This document shows positions 1-10,839 of a stretch of DNA of 64,000 bases, one piece after another. This DNA comes from Coptis chinensis. Taxonomy: Eukaryota; Streptophyta; Magnoliopsida; Ranunculales; Ranunculaceae. Under the pieces are notes generated by a model, which ran no database searches, was not told where the DNA came from, and was given only the letters and a program-made list of their open reading frames with translations. Position 1 is the first letter of the stretch. Each line of letters starts with the position of its first letter. The position numbers and the translations under genes were made by a program. The stretch spans positions 13,179,501 through 13,243,500 of the forward strand of contig CM027382.1 in NCBI GenBank assembly GCA_015680905.1, read 5' to 3'.

Positions 1-6
1 TCAGTC

Positions 7-297
7 TTATGTCCTAAAAACGAAACAAGCCTGGCTCTCGACACCTCTCCTCATACTCTCTTTTCCAATAGGATTCACAATGGGCAAACCAGTTTCTTTG
101 ATGGGGTTTTCTTTAATATACTCTTCACTAACTTGCTGGTTTGATTTCACTGTATTAGGCGAGGTAACAGAATCCGAATGCTCAGAAGATGATGTGTTTT
201 TTCTTTGAAATCGATTGATCATAAACGGGCTCCGAATTGCCCTGAAAATATTTACCACGAAAAGATCCACGGCATGTATTGCCCATGAAACAAACAA
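7..297 (-). CDS. Unrecognised candidate first exon, 96 codons
   Basis: I do not recognise this protein. The reading frame starts at an ATG at 297 on the minus strand and runs 96 codons to a stop at 7-9. The first 25 residues are hydrophobic and aromatic (MFVSWAIHAVDLFVVNIFRA), which could be a membrane anchor or targeting peptide. A Ser/Asn/Lys-rich hydrophilic stretch follows. Upstream DNA looks like a plant promoter: a TATA-like site about 240 bp before the ATG, a CT-rich tract on the coding strand near 597-607, and a G-box near 886. The last codons may already be intron, so the protein may continue beyond the left edge of the window. It could also be a chance reading frame. Confidence 0.4.
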   Translation of the reverse strand: MFVSWAIHAVDLFVVNIFRAIRSPFMINRFQRKNTSSSEHSDSVTSPNTVKSNQQVSEEYIKENPIKETGLPIVNPIGKESMRRGVESQACFVFRT

Positions 298-532
298 ACA
301 AATCCAAGTAATACTCCAACCAACCTACCTCCCTTTCTAGCTCATGTATCAAAAAAACATATTAAACACAAGAAAATTAGAGTTCCACACTTGCACACAC
401 AAGTAAACAAGTTAAAGAAACTAACTATAGCATGAATAGTGTTGAAACATAAAGCCCATCTTAGATTTAGCTCAAAATGAAGTTAAAAACATCAAAATTT
501 TTAATCTATAGATATATAGTCAATGAAAGTGG

Positions 533-540
533 TATATAAA
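533..540 (-). promoter_or_regulatory. TATA-like box for the minus-strand exon at 7-297
   Basis: The minus strand reads TTTATATACC here, about 240 bp before the ATG at 297. That would put transcription start near 500 and leave a 5' untranslated region of roughly 200 bp. A CTCTCTCTCTC tract, common near plant 5' ends, lies just upstream at 597-607. Position and sequence fit, but the surroundings are AT-rich and chance matches are frequent. Confidence 0.3.
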
Positions 541-885
541 GAATGAGTCTTTAGTGGAAAGAAGTTAAGTTACCAGCTGGAAATGAGGTGATGGAAGAGA
601 GAGAGAGTGCAAGATTCAAGTGCAAAGGTTGAAAGGATATTCTTTCATGGCGATCAAAGTTTGACGTTTTTTTTCTAGAAGAAGAAATAAAAAATGGCTT
701 GTACTAAAATTTTCTTTTTTTCTGACTTATATTTTTTGATAAAAAAAAAAAAAAGTCCTTTTTTTTATTAAAGATGATGGTGATTTGGTGATAGAGAGTG
801 ATGACCAACTTGCAAACTTTTGTTAATGTGAAACCGGGAGTGATGAAGAGTCAAAAGAAGAGTGTGTGATTCAGTCTTTGCAGCC

Positions 886-891
886 CACGTG
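886..891. promoter_or_regulatory. G-box CACGTG
   Basis: A palindromic CACGTG flanked as CCCACGTGG lies about 590 bp upstream of the ATG at 297. This core binds bZIP and bHLH factors in plants. A single site is weak evidence. Confidence 0.25.
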
Positions 892-1736
892 GTTGATTTC
901 TTGATTCCTTTTACAATCAAATCAACAGTCAATTGTTAGTCAAAGCAATCAGTCAATTTGATTATTAAATCCTTAATCAGATAGGTTAATTTTAGTAGTA
1001 GTAATAGTTTAGAAATGGAATTTACACGTACTGAAAGCTCACTTGTCGTAGCTTGTAATGCATGAGCAGTACTTTGATACGAGAAAGTTCAGCGTCAACC
1101 TAGTGCACGGTGCACCAATACACATCCTCATGTTGCATGTTCATCTCGAGGTATATTGTTTGGTTGAAAGGAATTTTATACCCTAGATAAGTTGTCCAGC
1201 TTGTCCCTCTCCATAATCTCTATCAAAGAGAGTATAAAATGGAGCTAACTCCCCTATTTACTCCGAAGTCTAAACAACAAAATTTAATTGGATTTGACAT
1301 ATATATATACTTTTGATTTAGATTCCCATAGCTAATCAACGAAACTATTTAACTTTCAAAATCCACTGTTCGAATTGGGACAATTATAGATTCAGGAATT
1401 GAAAACCAAATTTTGAAATAAAAAATAAAAAATGCCTGTACATACTTTTCTAAGCATGTAACTCGTACATACTGTGGGAAGAAAAGTGTATGACTGTGTG
1501 GGAGAAACAATGGGTGATGGTCCATGGTTTTGCTTTGCACTTGCCATAGTGCCATAGTAAAAGGAGAAGCCCTTTGTCTTTAGCCTACCACTTCCACTAT
1601 TGGAATCAATTTTATCCGCACTGCAGTCTAATTTGGAGTATCAAATTAATGAGACCAGAAAAAATAGATAATCGATAGATTATATATATGCCATCACTGT
1701 TTGCTTGTGGTTACATTGAGTACTGACAAATGACAC
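892..1736. other. Intergenic DNA, nothing recognised
   Basis: AT-rich sequence on both strands with no coding pattern, terminal repeats or RNA gene that I can recognise. The short open frame at 1349-1555 has no supporting features. Confidence 0.5.
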
Positions 1737-1838
1737 TATACATGAGAAAACAATAATTTTATTATGATGGTGATTATAAACAATGACTATACATGAGAAA
1801 ACAATAATTTTATTATGATGGTGATTATAAACAATGAC
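1737..1838. repeat. 51-bp direct tandem duplication
   Basis: Two practically identical copies of a 51-bp unit lie head to tail. The shared start CATGAGAAAACAATAATTT occurs at 1741 and 1792. The near-identity suggests a recent duplication. Confidence 0.85.
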
Positions 1839-1862
1839 CAATAAGATACAAGGTTGATGGAT

Positions 1863-2190
1863 GGGGCTTTCACAGGCAGACAGAATAGTATTGATAAAAA
1901 CGGTTGCACAGGCTATTCTAACTTACATCATCTGATTTATAAGTAGTTTGTGATAAATTGGATAGCATGGTAAGAAACTTTTTTGTGGCATGGGAGTGAA
2001 GATGTTAAAGGTTACCACACCCTCAGCTGGGATAAACTTTGTATGACAAAGAAGATGGGTAATATGGGTTTTAGGAAATCAATAAACACGAACTCCGCTC
2101 TCATTGCAAAATTTGGGTGGAAACTCATGAAAGAAAACTATTCTCTCTAGTCAAATTTCTTTAAATATATCTATGGGAAGTGGTGGCTAA
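1863..2190 (+). pseudogene. LINE reverse transcriptase C-terminal relic
   Basis: Broken frames resemble the stretch after the catalytic core in plant L1-type LINE reverse transcriptases. The order is a segment reading LSQADRIVLIKTVAQAILTY, then FLWHGSEDVKGYHTLSWDKL, then KKMGNMGFRKSINTNSALIA and KFGWKLM. In intact LINEs this connector holds the W-G and S-W-D-x-L-C motifs before the zinc-binding RVT domain. Here the pieces fall in different frames and an in-frame TAG follows the last block. The rest of the LINE (endonuclease, RT core, poly-A tail) is not visible nearby. The family is fairly clear but the subfamily is not. Confidence 0.65.
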
Positions 2191-2199
2191 ACTACTACT

Positions 2200-3688
2200 A
2201 TATTTGGAGAGGCATATGCATAGTTTAAGATTTTGGAATTTTCAGAATTCCGATAAATCCAAAAACCAGAATTCCGACTCTTATTTCGTTATATTCTGAG
2301 TACATTTTGAAATTCAGGTTTTTTCACTTTTTAATATGGAATTATGAATTTCGCAAAAACCGATATTCAACCAAATTCTGAAAATTTTGTCGAAATCACA
2401 AACTATGGGTATATGTAAGTACTTGTATATGGTATAGGATAACATCATGTGGTCAGTTGGAGATGGCTCGTCTATTTCTCTTTTCTCATATCCTGGATTT
2501 CTCACAGTGATAAACCCTTTACGCTCAGAGATCTTTTTAACTTTCATAACAACTCTGGTTATAAACAATCTAGAAATTGGGCTCTAGACACTTTCTTTAG
2601 TGTGTTTTTTGTTTAGAGAAAGACCAATATTATCTTTTGATTCTACTCCAATTTTAACAACACGTCACTTTTTGGGTGTATTAACTGTTTTTAAAACTTT
2701 TTATTTTTCTTTTTTACCCTTTCATTTGTAACTGCCAATTTTTTCCACAAATAAATAATACAAAAATCTAATAATGCGCAGTCGTACATGCGTGTGTGTC
2801 AATCGTGTCGCAAGGGGCGTGTGTATTGCTCCAAGATGTACTGCAATCAAATAATACAATTATCTTATAAAAAAAAATCATTTGTCCTTTCACAATTTCA
2901 CAATTTCACAATTTGAATTACATCAAGCTTAAACATGTTATTCAAAATTATCAGAGATGCATTTTAAATTGTTAAAAGCTGTATTGAAATTAGTTGTAAT
3001 CAACATATATTTTTTCTGTTTTTGAAGTTAATGTTTTCCATATTATTTTGGTCTCTCAAGAAATTCATCTCACTTTTAATTGGAATTTTGTAGATTTCGG
3101 ATGAATTTTAGTTATTTTGATTAACCAACTATTATTTTGGTAACTAATTTAGTACGTAGTTTTTTTTTGTTGGTAGTTGGTTTTTTTAGTTGGGACTAAT
3201 AAAAGAGGTCAAAATTGTAAAAGGGTCAGTCTGAAATTTAAAACAGATATCAAATTTCAGTTTTTATGGAGGAAAAACAAAAAAAAAAGTTTACTATTTT
3301 CTCTGAACTTAAAAAAGTTGGGTCTGTGTAGTGTGTACCTATACCCAATTTCCTGTATAAACAATGTACGTTGTGCTTCCTGACTGGGTGGTTCTACCGT
3401 CTGCATGTTAAACCCACTCCCTTTAGTATAAATTAAACTAACTAGTATTTTCAAATGTGGGTGGACCACTGGACCTCCACGTGCAAATAACCCTGCAGGC
3501 CTGTTGATGTCATTCTAAAATCTGTATCTTGATTCTTGAACACTTGTTTAAGATAAATTAAGTATCTCATTCATAAGGATTTCATCACTATTAAATTTTC
3601 TCTGTGCATACACTCTTTTCACTGGGAGTTTTCAGTAGTTATTGACTTATTGAGGCAAATGAGCAAAAGCACATAATGTATACATTAG
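2200..3688. other. AT-rich intergenic DNA, nothing recognised
   Basis: No coding pattern, clear terminal repeats or RNA gene recognised on either strand. Short open frames here lack splice or domain support. Confidence 0.5.
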
Positions 3689-4815
3689 CTAGGTTTTTGC
3701 ATAAAATATCTAGCAGACATCTTTTATGGTGTAAGTTTGAAACATTTTTATATGTACTAGTATATTGGGCACGCTCCATGAGCGTGAAATTTATTATGAC
3801 ACGCACGCGCAATGCGTATGTTTGTTTTTCGTGTTTATTTTATAATATTTATCCGAAACAATAAGCGTGAAATTTATTTTGGCACGCCTGTGATTTTTTT
3901 TTTTGCATACTTAGTTTATGCTAATTATCTGAAACCGAAATCAATCGGGTTAATAAAAAACCCTGATTCCAAAATTCAAATTTGAATCGATCATAAAAAT
4001 TTAAATTTCCGACCCGATTTGTTGTTTTAGATGTAAAGAGATCTCACTAACACACTAATTTAGACTGAATATGTTAAATTTATCGGGATAAAAATAAAAT
4101 AAAATGCGCGATATGATGCGCATGTTTTTTTTCGTTATTATTTTATGATACATTTTCGAAACCGGAATCAATCGGGATAATAAAAAACTCTGAGTCCAAA
4201 ATTTAAATTCCAATCAAACATAAAAATCTAAATTTCCGACCCGATTTGTTGCTATAGATGTAAAGATGTCCAACTAACACACTAATTTTGACTAATTGTA
4301 TTAAATTTGCCGGGACTGTAAAATAAATAAATAAATAAATAAAACAAAAAAAATTGTAGGAATTGTAATATTGGTGTTTTTTGGAAAGTATTTGAAATGT
4401 TATTTTTTTGGGTCAAATTTGGTCAACTGTCCAAACCGAGTCAATTGTCTTAACGGGTCAGACTTGTCCAAAAAATTCTGATGTGATGGTGACAACTCAA
4501 TCAGTTCATTTACATTTACACCCATACAAAAAAAACAAAATAACAATAAAACAAAGATGGCATGAACCATAATATCGGTATTTGGCAAGGATAAAACAAA
4601 GATGTCATGAACCGTAATATCGGTATTTGGCAAAGGACAAATTTGGAAAAAAAAAATCCGATCGATGGAAAAAGTTACTGTTACAGGGGGAGTTTTGTTT
4701 ACAAGGTAAAAATATAGATAGATAAAGACGTACTACTTATCAAAATAAATAAATAAAAATGTTTCAAACTTACACCATAAAAGATGTCTGCTAGATATTT
4801 TATGCAAAAACCTAG
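3689..4815. repeat. Segment flanked by a perfect 62-bp inverted repeat
   Basis: The left arm at 3689-3750 begins CTAGGTTTTTGCATAAAATA. The right arm at 4754-4815 is its exact reverse complement over about 62 bp. About 1.0 kb lies between, including a tandem repeat at 3931-4315. Such long perfect arms can arise from an inverted duplication or bound a foldback-type element. I found no clear target-site duplication, so mobility is not shown. Confidence 0.8.
3931..4315 (+). repeat. About 227-bp tandem repeat, two diverged copies
   Basis: The unit beginning GAAACCGAAATCAATCGGG at 3931 recurs as GAAACCGGAATCAATCGGG at 4158. The similarity continues through a shared GACCCGATTTGTTG and a run of ACTAACACACTAATTT. 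The second copy decays near 4315. A shorter repeat containing GCGTGAAATTTATT precedes it at about 3780 and 3865. Confidence 0.75.
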
Positions 4816-4819
4816 CGAG

Positions 4820-5181
4820 GGATAGAGGCACATTCTTATGCGCACATTATAGCCACATTTTTCACATACAAATGAATTAAGGTCTGGTTTTTGGTGGAGA
4901 TGATCTTCCCACCATGAAGATCATTCTCACAAAAAATTATAATATTTGGATATGTCTAACCATGTAAAAATTAGTGTTCATTTTTGAGCTTTTTATCTAA
5001 CGGTCCAAAAATTTTGTGAGCATGTTCTAAGGTTAGATTTCTTTGAATGAGATGAATTTTTGTGAGCATGTTCTCCATGGTGGGGAGATTATATCTACAA
5101 AAATTCAGCATTTAATTCAACTTTTAAATCCATAATTTTGCTTAGATTAATTCACAATGTGGCTAGAATGTGCCTCTATCC
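4820..5181. mobile_element. Small inverted-repeat element (MITE-like), 362 bp
   Basis: The left end reads GGATAGAGGCACATTCT and the right end is its reverse complement, AGAATGTGCCTCTATCC. Both ends also carry an AGCCACATT-type second block. There is no coding capacity. No convincing target duplication is seen, so the superfamily is undetermined. It abuts the right arm of the preceding inverted repeat. Confidence 0.6.
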
Positions 5182-5329
5182 TTCCATGGAGAACATGCTC
5201 GCACCTTATTTCTCTCCTCGTCTTATGTCTTTATTTTCCAAACTGTGCATTCTCATAAACTCCTAAAAAAAGCAACTCTATATATTAGTTAGACCTCCCT
5301 AAATTTGTTATTTTCTCCTCTTTTTATTC

Positions 5330-5441
5330 TGTATTTATTTGGGCCTCCTCAAATATCAAAATACACGTACAAACAAATTTCTTAAAAAACCTTCCAGGCA
5401 AAACAAAATTCCGAAAACCTATTAAACCAAAAACTCCACAC
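5330..5441 (+). repeat. Dispersed direct repeat, copy A (copy B at 12132-12261)
   Basis: A stretch including TTTATTTGGGCCTCCTCAAA and AAACCAAAAACTCCAC is shared in the same orientation with 12132-12261. The two copies bracket 6.7 kb that contains the UBP26-UVSSA chimera and the first solo LTR. The copies differ by several substitutions and small indels, so the duplication is not recent. Confidence 0.75.
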
Positions 5442-5474
5442 TCACTCAAAGAATTGTGAACTAGAAACCTTTGT

Positions 5475-5753
5475 CAGCTTTATATGATGTGGAAGCCAAA
5501 CTCAAAAGATAATCTAAACTGCTTCTGCGGGTTGATTCCTTCTCCAAATGGAACTCAGAAATTAGACTTATGGCAGAAGATGTCAGATATTATTCTTGCT
5601 CTTGGTCACCTGCAGGTTTGACCAATTTAGGTGTGACATGCTATGCTAATAATATACTTCGGTGCCTTTACATGAACACATCATTCAGGCTAGGTGTTTT
5701 TTGTGTTGAGCTTGATTTGTTGGATAGACATCCCGTGTTGGATCAAGCAAGCA
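5475..5753 (+). pseudogene. UBP26: UBP26-like ubiquitin-specific protease fragment
   Basis: This fragment resembles the N-terminal part of plant UBP26, a nuclear ubiquitin hydrolase acting on histone H2B. The block [14 protein letters not shown] is followed by [13 protein letters not shown] and then, in another frame, by the catalytic cysteine box [18 protein letters not shown]. The segment ends near HPVLDQ. The active-site Cys of the Cys box is kept, but the catalytic His and Asp regions are absent, so it cannot encode a working protease. A frameshift separates the first two blocks from the Cys box. The frame then runs directly into a UVSSA-like segment, making a chimera. No introns are visible within it. 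I infer a captured or retrocopied fragment. Confidence 0.75.
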
Positions 5754-6690
5754 CAGTGAAAGCTTTCTATCTAGAAAGAATATTCTGGATAATGAGAATG
5801 AACAATAATGATAATTTTTATGAGGCCTCAAATCACGAGAATGAAGATATATGGGAGGAGGTTAATATAGAAGCAGTTGATGGGGTTTCAAGTCCAACAA
5901 ATATTCCTAAGGAAGACCATTCCAGTACTTCTATTGCTAATGAGAAAAAGAATAGAACTTCTGTGAACACTACAAAGTCCAATGATAGCAAAAACTTGGA
6001 TGGAGAAGGGGTCTGGTCTGGTTTTACCTCTGTAAAGAGAAGTCTTATGGCTGAAGCCCCTGTTATGCCTTGGGGGTCTTTCCTGGATGATTAGGGTTGC
6101 AAAACGGGATGTCTTGGCTAATCAGAGAGGATTGGAACTAGAAGGCCATTGGGGTAGGGTAGACTATGATGCGGTTATTCCAGCAAAAAAGATTGTCGAG
6201 TTGATATATCAGGCATCTCTATACAAGGAAGATCCCGTTAAAGTCCGCCCATGTCTTGATCCATTGAAAGTATGTGAACTTTGCCAGAGAAGAGACATGA
6301 GAGTTTGTCCGTTTCATGGCCCCATCATACCACGACATTCAGAAGGAAATCCCATTGATCAACCCCAATTAACCGATACTAAAATTCTTGATATGGAGAA
6401 AGAAGTAGTTGAGAAATTAACAAAATAGGCTGTAAAGAATGTGCGGTAGAGAAACAGAGATGAAGCAAAGAGGAAAAGTGATAAGAATACATCCAAACGT
6501 GCAAAGCTTGCAAAAGTTCGCGAGCACAATGAATCAATGCTGCATGAAGTTGCTATAACATCAACCTCATATTCTGAAACATTAGGAGCAGCAACTGAGA
6601 ATGCTTCATTTCTGAAAGAGAAGAAGCATACTCTGGCTTCCATATTGCGGAAGAAAGAAACACCAAAAGATAGAATAGCAATAGTAGTGC
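5754..6690 (+). pseudogene. UVSSA-like (UV-stimulated scaffold protein A) C-terminal fragment
   Basis: After the UBP26-like part the sequence resembles the C-terminal half of plant homologues of UVSSA, a scaffold for transcription-coupled repair. Landmarks in order are [20 protein letters not shown], then after a frameshift near 6090 DVLANQRGLELEGHWGRVD, the conserved Cys block VCELCQRRDMRVCPFHGPII, and after a stop at 6426-6428 RAKLAKVREHNESML and a tail with LASILRKKETPKDR. The Cys-His arrangement of the DUF2043 domain is preserved. At least one frameshift and two stops break it. The lack of introns over 900 bp fits a processed copy. Confidence 0.75.
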
Positions 6691-6699
6691 ACCGGAGAA

Positions 6700-6970
6700 A
6701 TCGGCCTAATTAGTGTTACCTGTGTTGATCTAAGACCAACCTTGCGCAGTAGGCTTAATAAGAATAAGATAAGTCTGCCATGCCAGCCTTTCGCGGAGTG
6801 CGTCAACAGCCTTCAATGCCGGATCAAGGAATATTTAGTAAAGGGAGAACAACTCCTAGCCCGGTTCACCAATCCCATCTCTCACTTTAAAAGAAAGCCA
6901 CCTATCGAATCATACTTAAGGCAGAATAGGTACTGGAGATAAAAGAGACACGTACTCAGTGATTACTACC
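6700..6970. other. Possible nuclear insertion of mitochondrial DNA, left part
   Basis: Base composition rises to about 44% GC, against roughly one third around it. The style, with phrases such as CTTTCGCGGAGTGCGTCAAC, resembles plant mitochondrial intergenic DNA. A chromovirus solo LTR interrupts it at 6976, and similar-looking sequence resumes at about 10840. I cannot name a mitochondrial gene in it; the call rests on composition and style only. Confidence 0.3.
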
Positions 6971-8202
6971 ATAAGTGTCACACCCCGATTTTTTGTAGAA
7001 TCTGAATCGACAACAAATAGATATTTACTCTATTTCCACGTCATCCAAATCCTACAAATCCCGAGGCATGAACCGAGATCATACCTTTCTGATAAACATG
7101 CATTTAATTACAGCAAAAAAACAAATATTGGAATAAGAATACTTGCACAAATCCAAAATGAAAAACCTCCAAATTACAATCATCCTGATATGTCGAGGAA
7201 TGTCAAACCGAAATATAGATAAACGAGAACGTCTCAACTTATTAACTCAAAATCCAACATACAATCAAAAGGTAGAATCTCTAAAGAAAAACAGCTCCTA
7301 AGCAAAGCCAGCTACTCCAACTATAGCTCCACGGTTTTCCAACTCAAATAGCTACTATTGCTGCGGTTCCTGCGAAGGGTCTAGGTTCCATAAGGAACAT
7401 ACCCCGAATGCAAAACAAACTGGGGTCAACATTAAAAATGCTGGTGTGAGTTCCCTAAATGCAATGCTCATGATAGTTCATAATAATACACATTATCACT
7501 ATGAAGTTATGTATACCACGTCTACATCATTCAGCTACATTAGAGACATCGATCCCTTGTCACCAACTGACAAGAGAAACTTAGTTTCTCTTAATGTGCA
7601 ATCTATGTAGCACATACCAATATAATATATAAAATTTAATATAACATTGTAACCAACAATCTAAATAATAACTTTAAGAAGTATACATTATCTTAGCGCC
7701 TAACAGTCTAGAGTGGGCTTCATCCCTGCAATAAGGATTAGGTAGCCCACCCTCCTACAAAACAGAGTTAATTCAATGATAACAATAAAATATAAAAATA
7801 ATGTCTCAAGTATTATATAAATTATTAATACACTTTTTAATTAAGACCCCCTCCCCCCATGATTTATTAAATTATCTTAGACATCTTTTATATTTCCTAA
7901 AGGACCATTTCCCATTTCTGCACTTTGAACTCGTGAAATACCAATATTATGTAAATTCACATAACCATGGTTTACGTCACACATCTCTTAGTGAGGCAAA
8001 TGACATTTAGTTCCTCCCCTAAAAGATGGAATCTTGCCATAAATTTTAATTCCGCATTTACGTCACATCTCACAAGGATGGAATGCGTTATAAAATATCA
8101 TATGAATCCACATATCCAAGGTTTACATCACATCTCTTAGTGAGGCAAAAGACCTTTAGTTCCTCCCCTAAAAGACGGAACCTTGCTATAAATTTTAATC
8201 CC

Positions 8203-8530
8203 GCATTTACGTCACATCTCACAAGGATGGACTGCGTAATAAAATATATCCAAACCTGCATTTACGTCACATCTCATAAGGATGGAATGCGTCATAAAAT
8301 ATATCCAAACCTGCATTTACTTCACATCTCACAAGGATGGAATGCGTCATAAAATATATCCAAACCCGCATTTACGACACATCTCACAATGATGGAATGT
8401 GTCAAAAAATATATCCAAACCCGCATTTACGTCACATCTCACAAGGATGGAATGCGTCAAGACATCAAATGTATCCAACCCGCATTCACGTCACATCTCC
8501 TAGAGATGGAATGCGTAATCATCATATCAT
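8203..8530 (+). repeat. 55-bp tandem repeat array inside the LTR
   Basis: About six units carry GCATTTACGTCACATCTC and GATGGAATGCGT. They start at 8203, 8258, 8313, 8368, 8423 and 8482, a regular 55-bp step until the last. A related unit at 8053 belongs to a larger 150-bp duplication that also repeats TTAGTTCCTCCCCTAAAAGA at about 8010 and 8158. Short open frames across this array are products of the repeat and not genes. Confidence 0.9.
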
Positions 8531-8744
8531 GAGTATGGAAAATGTCCATCTTATTCTAATAGTGCCATAATTTTTCTAATGTTTTCACATCCATATAGCA
8601 TATATGTTATACAAAACAAAATAAATTTCCCAGATTAACAATACTTTCCAGGCAATATTTCTTATAACACACTCCTAAGAGCGACAGTTTGCATAAGCTC
8701 AATCAATTTTCATGTTGATATTCCAATAAACCAAGTTTACACTT

Positions 8745-8747
<3 letters not shown>

Positions 8748-8820
<73 letters not shown>
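8748..8820. repeat. (AT)n microsatellite, about 36 repeats
   Basis: An uninterrupted TA dinucleotide run inside the solo LTR. Confidence 0.98.
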
Positions 8821-8821
<1 letters not shown>

Positions 8822-8861
8822 TAATTTTGTGCAATACCAAATCATGCACACTAATCATAAA

Positions 8862-9620
8862 CATTGTCACCAAGTACGGTATGGGTTTAAAACGGTGTAT
8901 TTGAAAAAAACTTAGTTCGTGTTTTAAACGGAACGTCTCGGGAAAAAAACGGAAAAAAAAGCGTAAAAAAGCGTGGGTCATAAAAAGCGGGTTTTAAAGC
9001 GGTAAAAGCGGGTTTTAAAACGATTATACAATCGTAAAAAGCGGTAAAAACCGATGATAAAGAATATAATAGATAAAAAATTTGATTTTTTTATAAGAGT
9101 GGAAAAAAGAATTGACACATAAAATAAAAATAAAAATAATACAAATGAAAGAAAATTCAAATACATGAAAGTATCAAATTATCATTACTCATCCAAATAC
9201 TAGAAGTTTTAGATTCAGTACCAAAACACGACTCTAAATAAAATACTACTAATTACCAACCATAATGACATAATCAAGTTCTACAAATAAGTTAATAACT
9301 TTAAAATTTATAATTAATTATTAATAGTCCAAAACAAAATAAAACTTTCTCAACAAGTCAATCTAACGCCCACTTTTCAAAAAGGTAAACTCCAAAACCC
9401 CTTTTTCTTCTTCGTGTTTTCTTTTAGATTAGAAAAAAAAAAAAGTTTTAACGGGAGATTTTCAAAATCTCGGGTTTTAAACGTTTTTTAAGTTTAAAAC
9501 GCGTTTAAAACGGGTTTTTTTTGAAAAACCCGGGTTTTAAATTGGAACCAGACGCCTTGCTAATATCTCGGGTTTTAAATGCATTTTAAAAAAAAAAAAA
9601 CGCCGAACTTGGTGACAATG
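8862..9620. mobile_element. hAT-like non-autonomous element, 759 bp, TSD ATCATAAA
   Basis: Inverted ends CATTGTCACCAAGT and ACTTGGTGACAATG are flanked by the exact 8-bp direct repeat ATCATAAA at 8854-8861 and 9621-9628. An 8-bp duplication is the hAT signature. The interior is rich in variants of GGGTTTTAAACG in both orientations and has no transposase. It sits inside the solo LTR, so it inserted after the LTR did. Confidence 0.85.
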
Positions 9621-10839
9621 ATCATAAACAACAACCAATTCAATAAATTAATCATTTTCCATTCATTCACAACTTTATCCAAAATCAATAGTTTCGTATT
9701 TCAATGCCTTGATTGACATCCCACCATCGGATGGCCATACAATATTAATGGGGTGACTATTGTATGTTGTAAATACGCAGATCAAATTTGAGGAAGATCC
9801 AATATGGGGTCATTCTTCATCTATGCCTAAACTTATGACTATGCAATGCAGTTTTCTGGCGTAGTATATACTACAACCAGTCACGCTTATGCGTGCCTCG
9901 ACAAACACTCCACCGTTGGATCTGTCTAAACTTCATATATGTCAGATTTCAATGTATCAAGTAACTAAGGATTAAATTTGAGAGACATCCGAGTACGGAA
10001 AGATCTCCATCTGAAGAGAACTAAAAGACTGCGCAGACAAATTTTCTGGAATGATGTTTAATGTTAACTGTTCATCTTCTTCACAAAACTCTATACAATT
10101 CATTAATGGCTTTATACTCCCAATATACAATCCATATGATCACACATAACAAACAACATATCCTATTTCTATGGAAACAAAAAAAAGAAAAGAAATATAA
10201 CTCACCTTATTAAATCTACAAGATGTAAACAATTATGAATATCAATAGTGCGGTGAGCCCAATACTTTGTATTCCCCTTTTCTCTTTTCTTTTTCTTCCC
10301 CTCCTTTTTATTGGAGGCTAGGGTTTTGTTTTTGAATAATAATATTTTTACAGAGAAAATTCGCAGGTATTGTTTATTCCATGGTTTAAGTCTGTTTAAG
10401 TTAACCTATGGGCCTCAAATGGGTCTAAAAACACCCAAAGTCCATACCTATATGAATGAGTACATTTTAACAATGTTTTCAAGCCCAAAAATGATTATAA
10501 AATACCCACACAAGTTCTAACAAACAATTCAAGTAAAACATGAAATTTTGAAAAATCAACAATAGGCAAACAAATTCTAGAATAAGCTAGACTTCATAAT
10601 ATAATAGTTATTTTCAATCAAATAATGTAATTTATGTTGTTTAAAAATTGGGGTTGTTATAATAAGTTGGAATGAGAACACAAAGCGAATAATAAAAAAA
10701 CAAACAAAATCAAAACAAAAACACTTACGTGGTGTTTCCTCTATTACAATGATGGCTATTGGTCCTGTCAGTCCTCCACAACCACCTACATCTGATGCAC
10801 TCATATCATGGAAGGACTATTAGTCTTGACTCCGGCCCC

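Larger units (their letters stand above)
6976..10661 (-). mobile_element. Chromovirus-type solo LTR, 3.7 kb, TSD ATAAG
   Basis: The element begins TGTCACACCCC at 6976 and ends GGGGTTGTTATA at 10661. It is bounded by the 5-bp direct repeat ATAAG at 6971-6975 and 10662-10666, as for LTR integration. It shares its 5' terminus, the phrase GCTGGTGTGAG and the TTAGTTCCTCC motif with the element at 36488-39825. In element orientation it lies on the minus strand, starting TATAAC where the family has TGTAACGCCC. There is no coding capacity and no internal domain, so it is best read as a solo LTR left by recombination. A length over 3 kb suits Tekay/Del-type LTRs. Confidence 0.75.

Noticed and set aside
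6359-6643. Minus-strand frame of 94 codons
   Set aside because: It is opposite the UVSSA-like pseudogene, whose plus-strand blocks explain the sequence.
8083-8570. Two overlapping plus-strand reading frames
   Set aside because: They are translations of the 55-bp tandem repeat and have no coding features.
8703-8981. Membrane protein with a Tyr-Ile repeat
   Set aside because: It is the translation of the (AT)n microsatellite.
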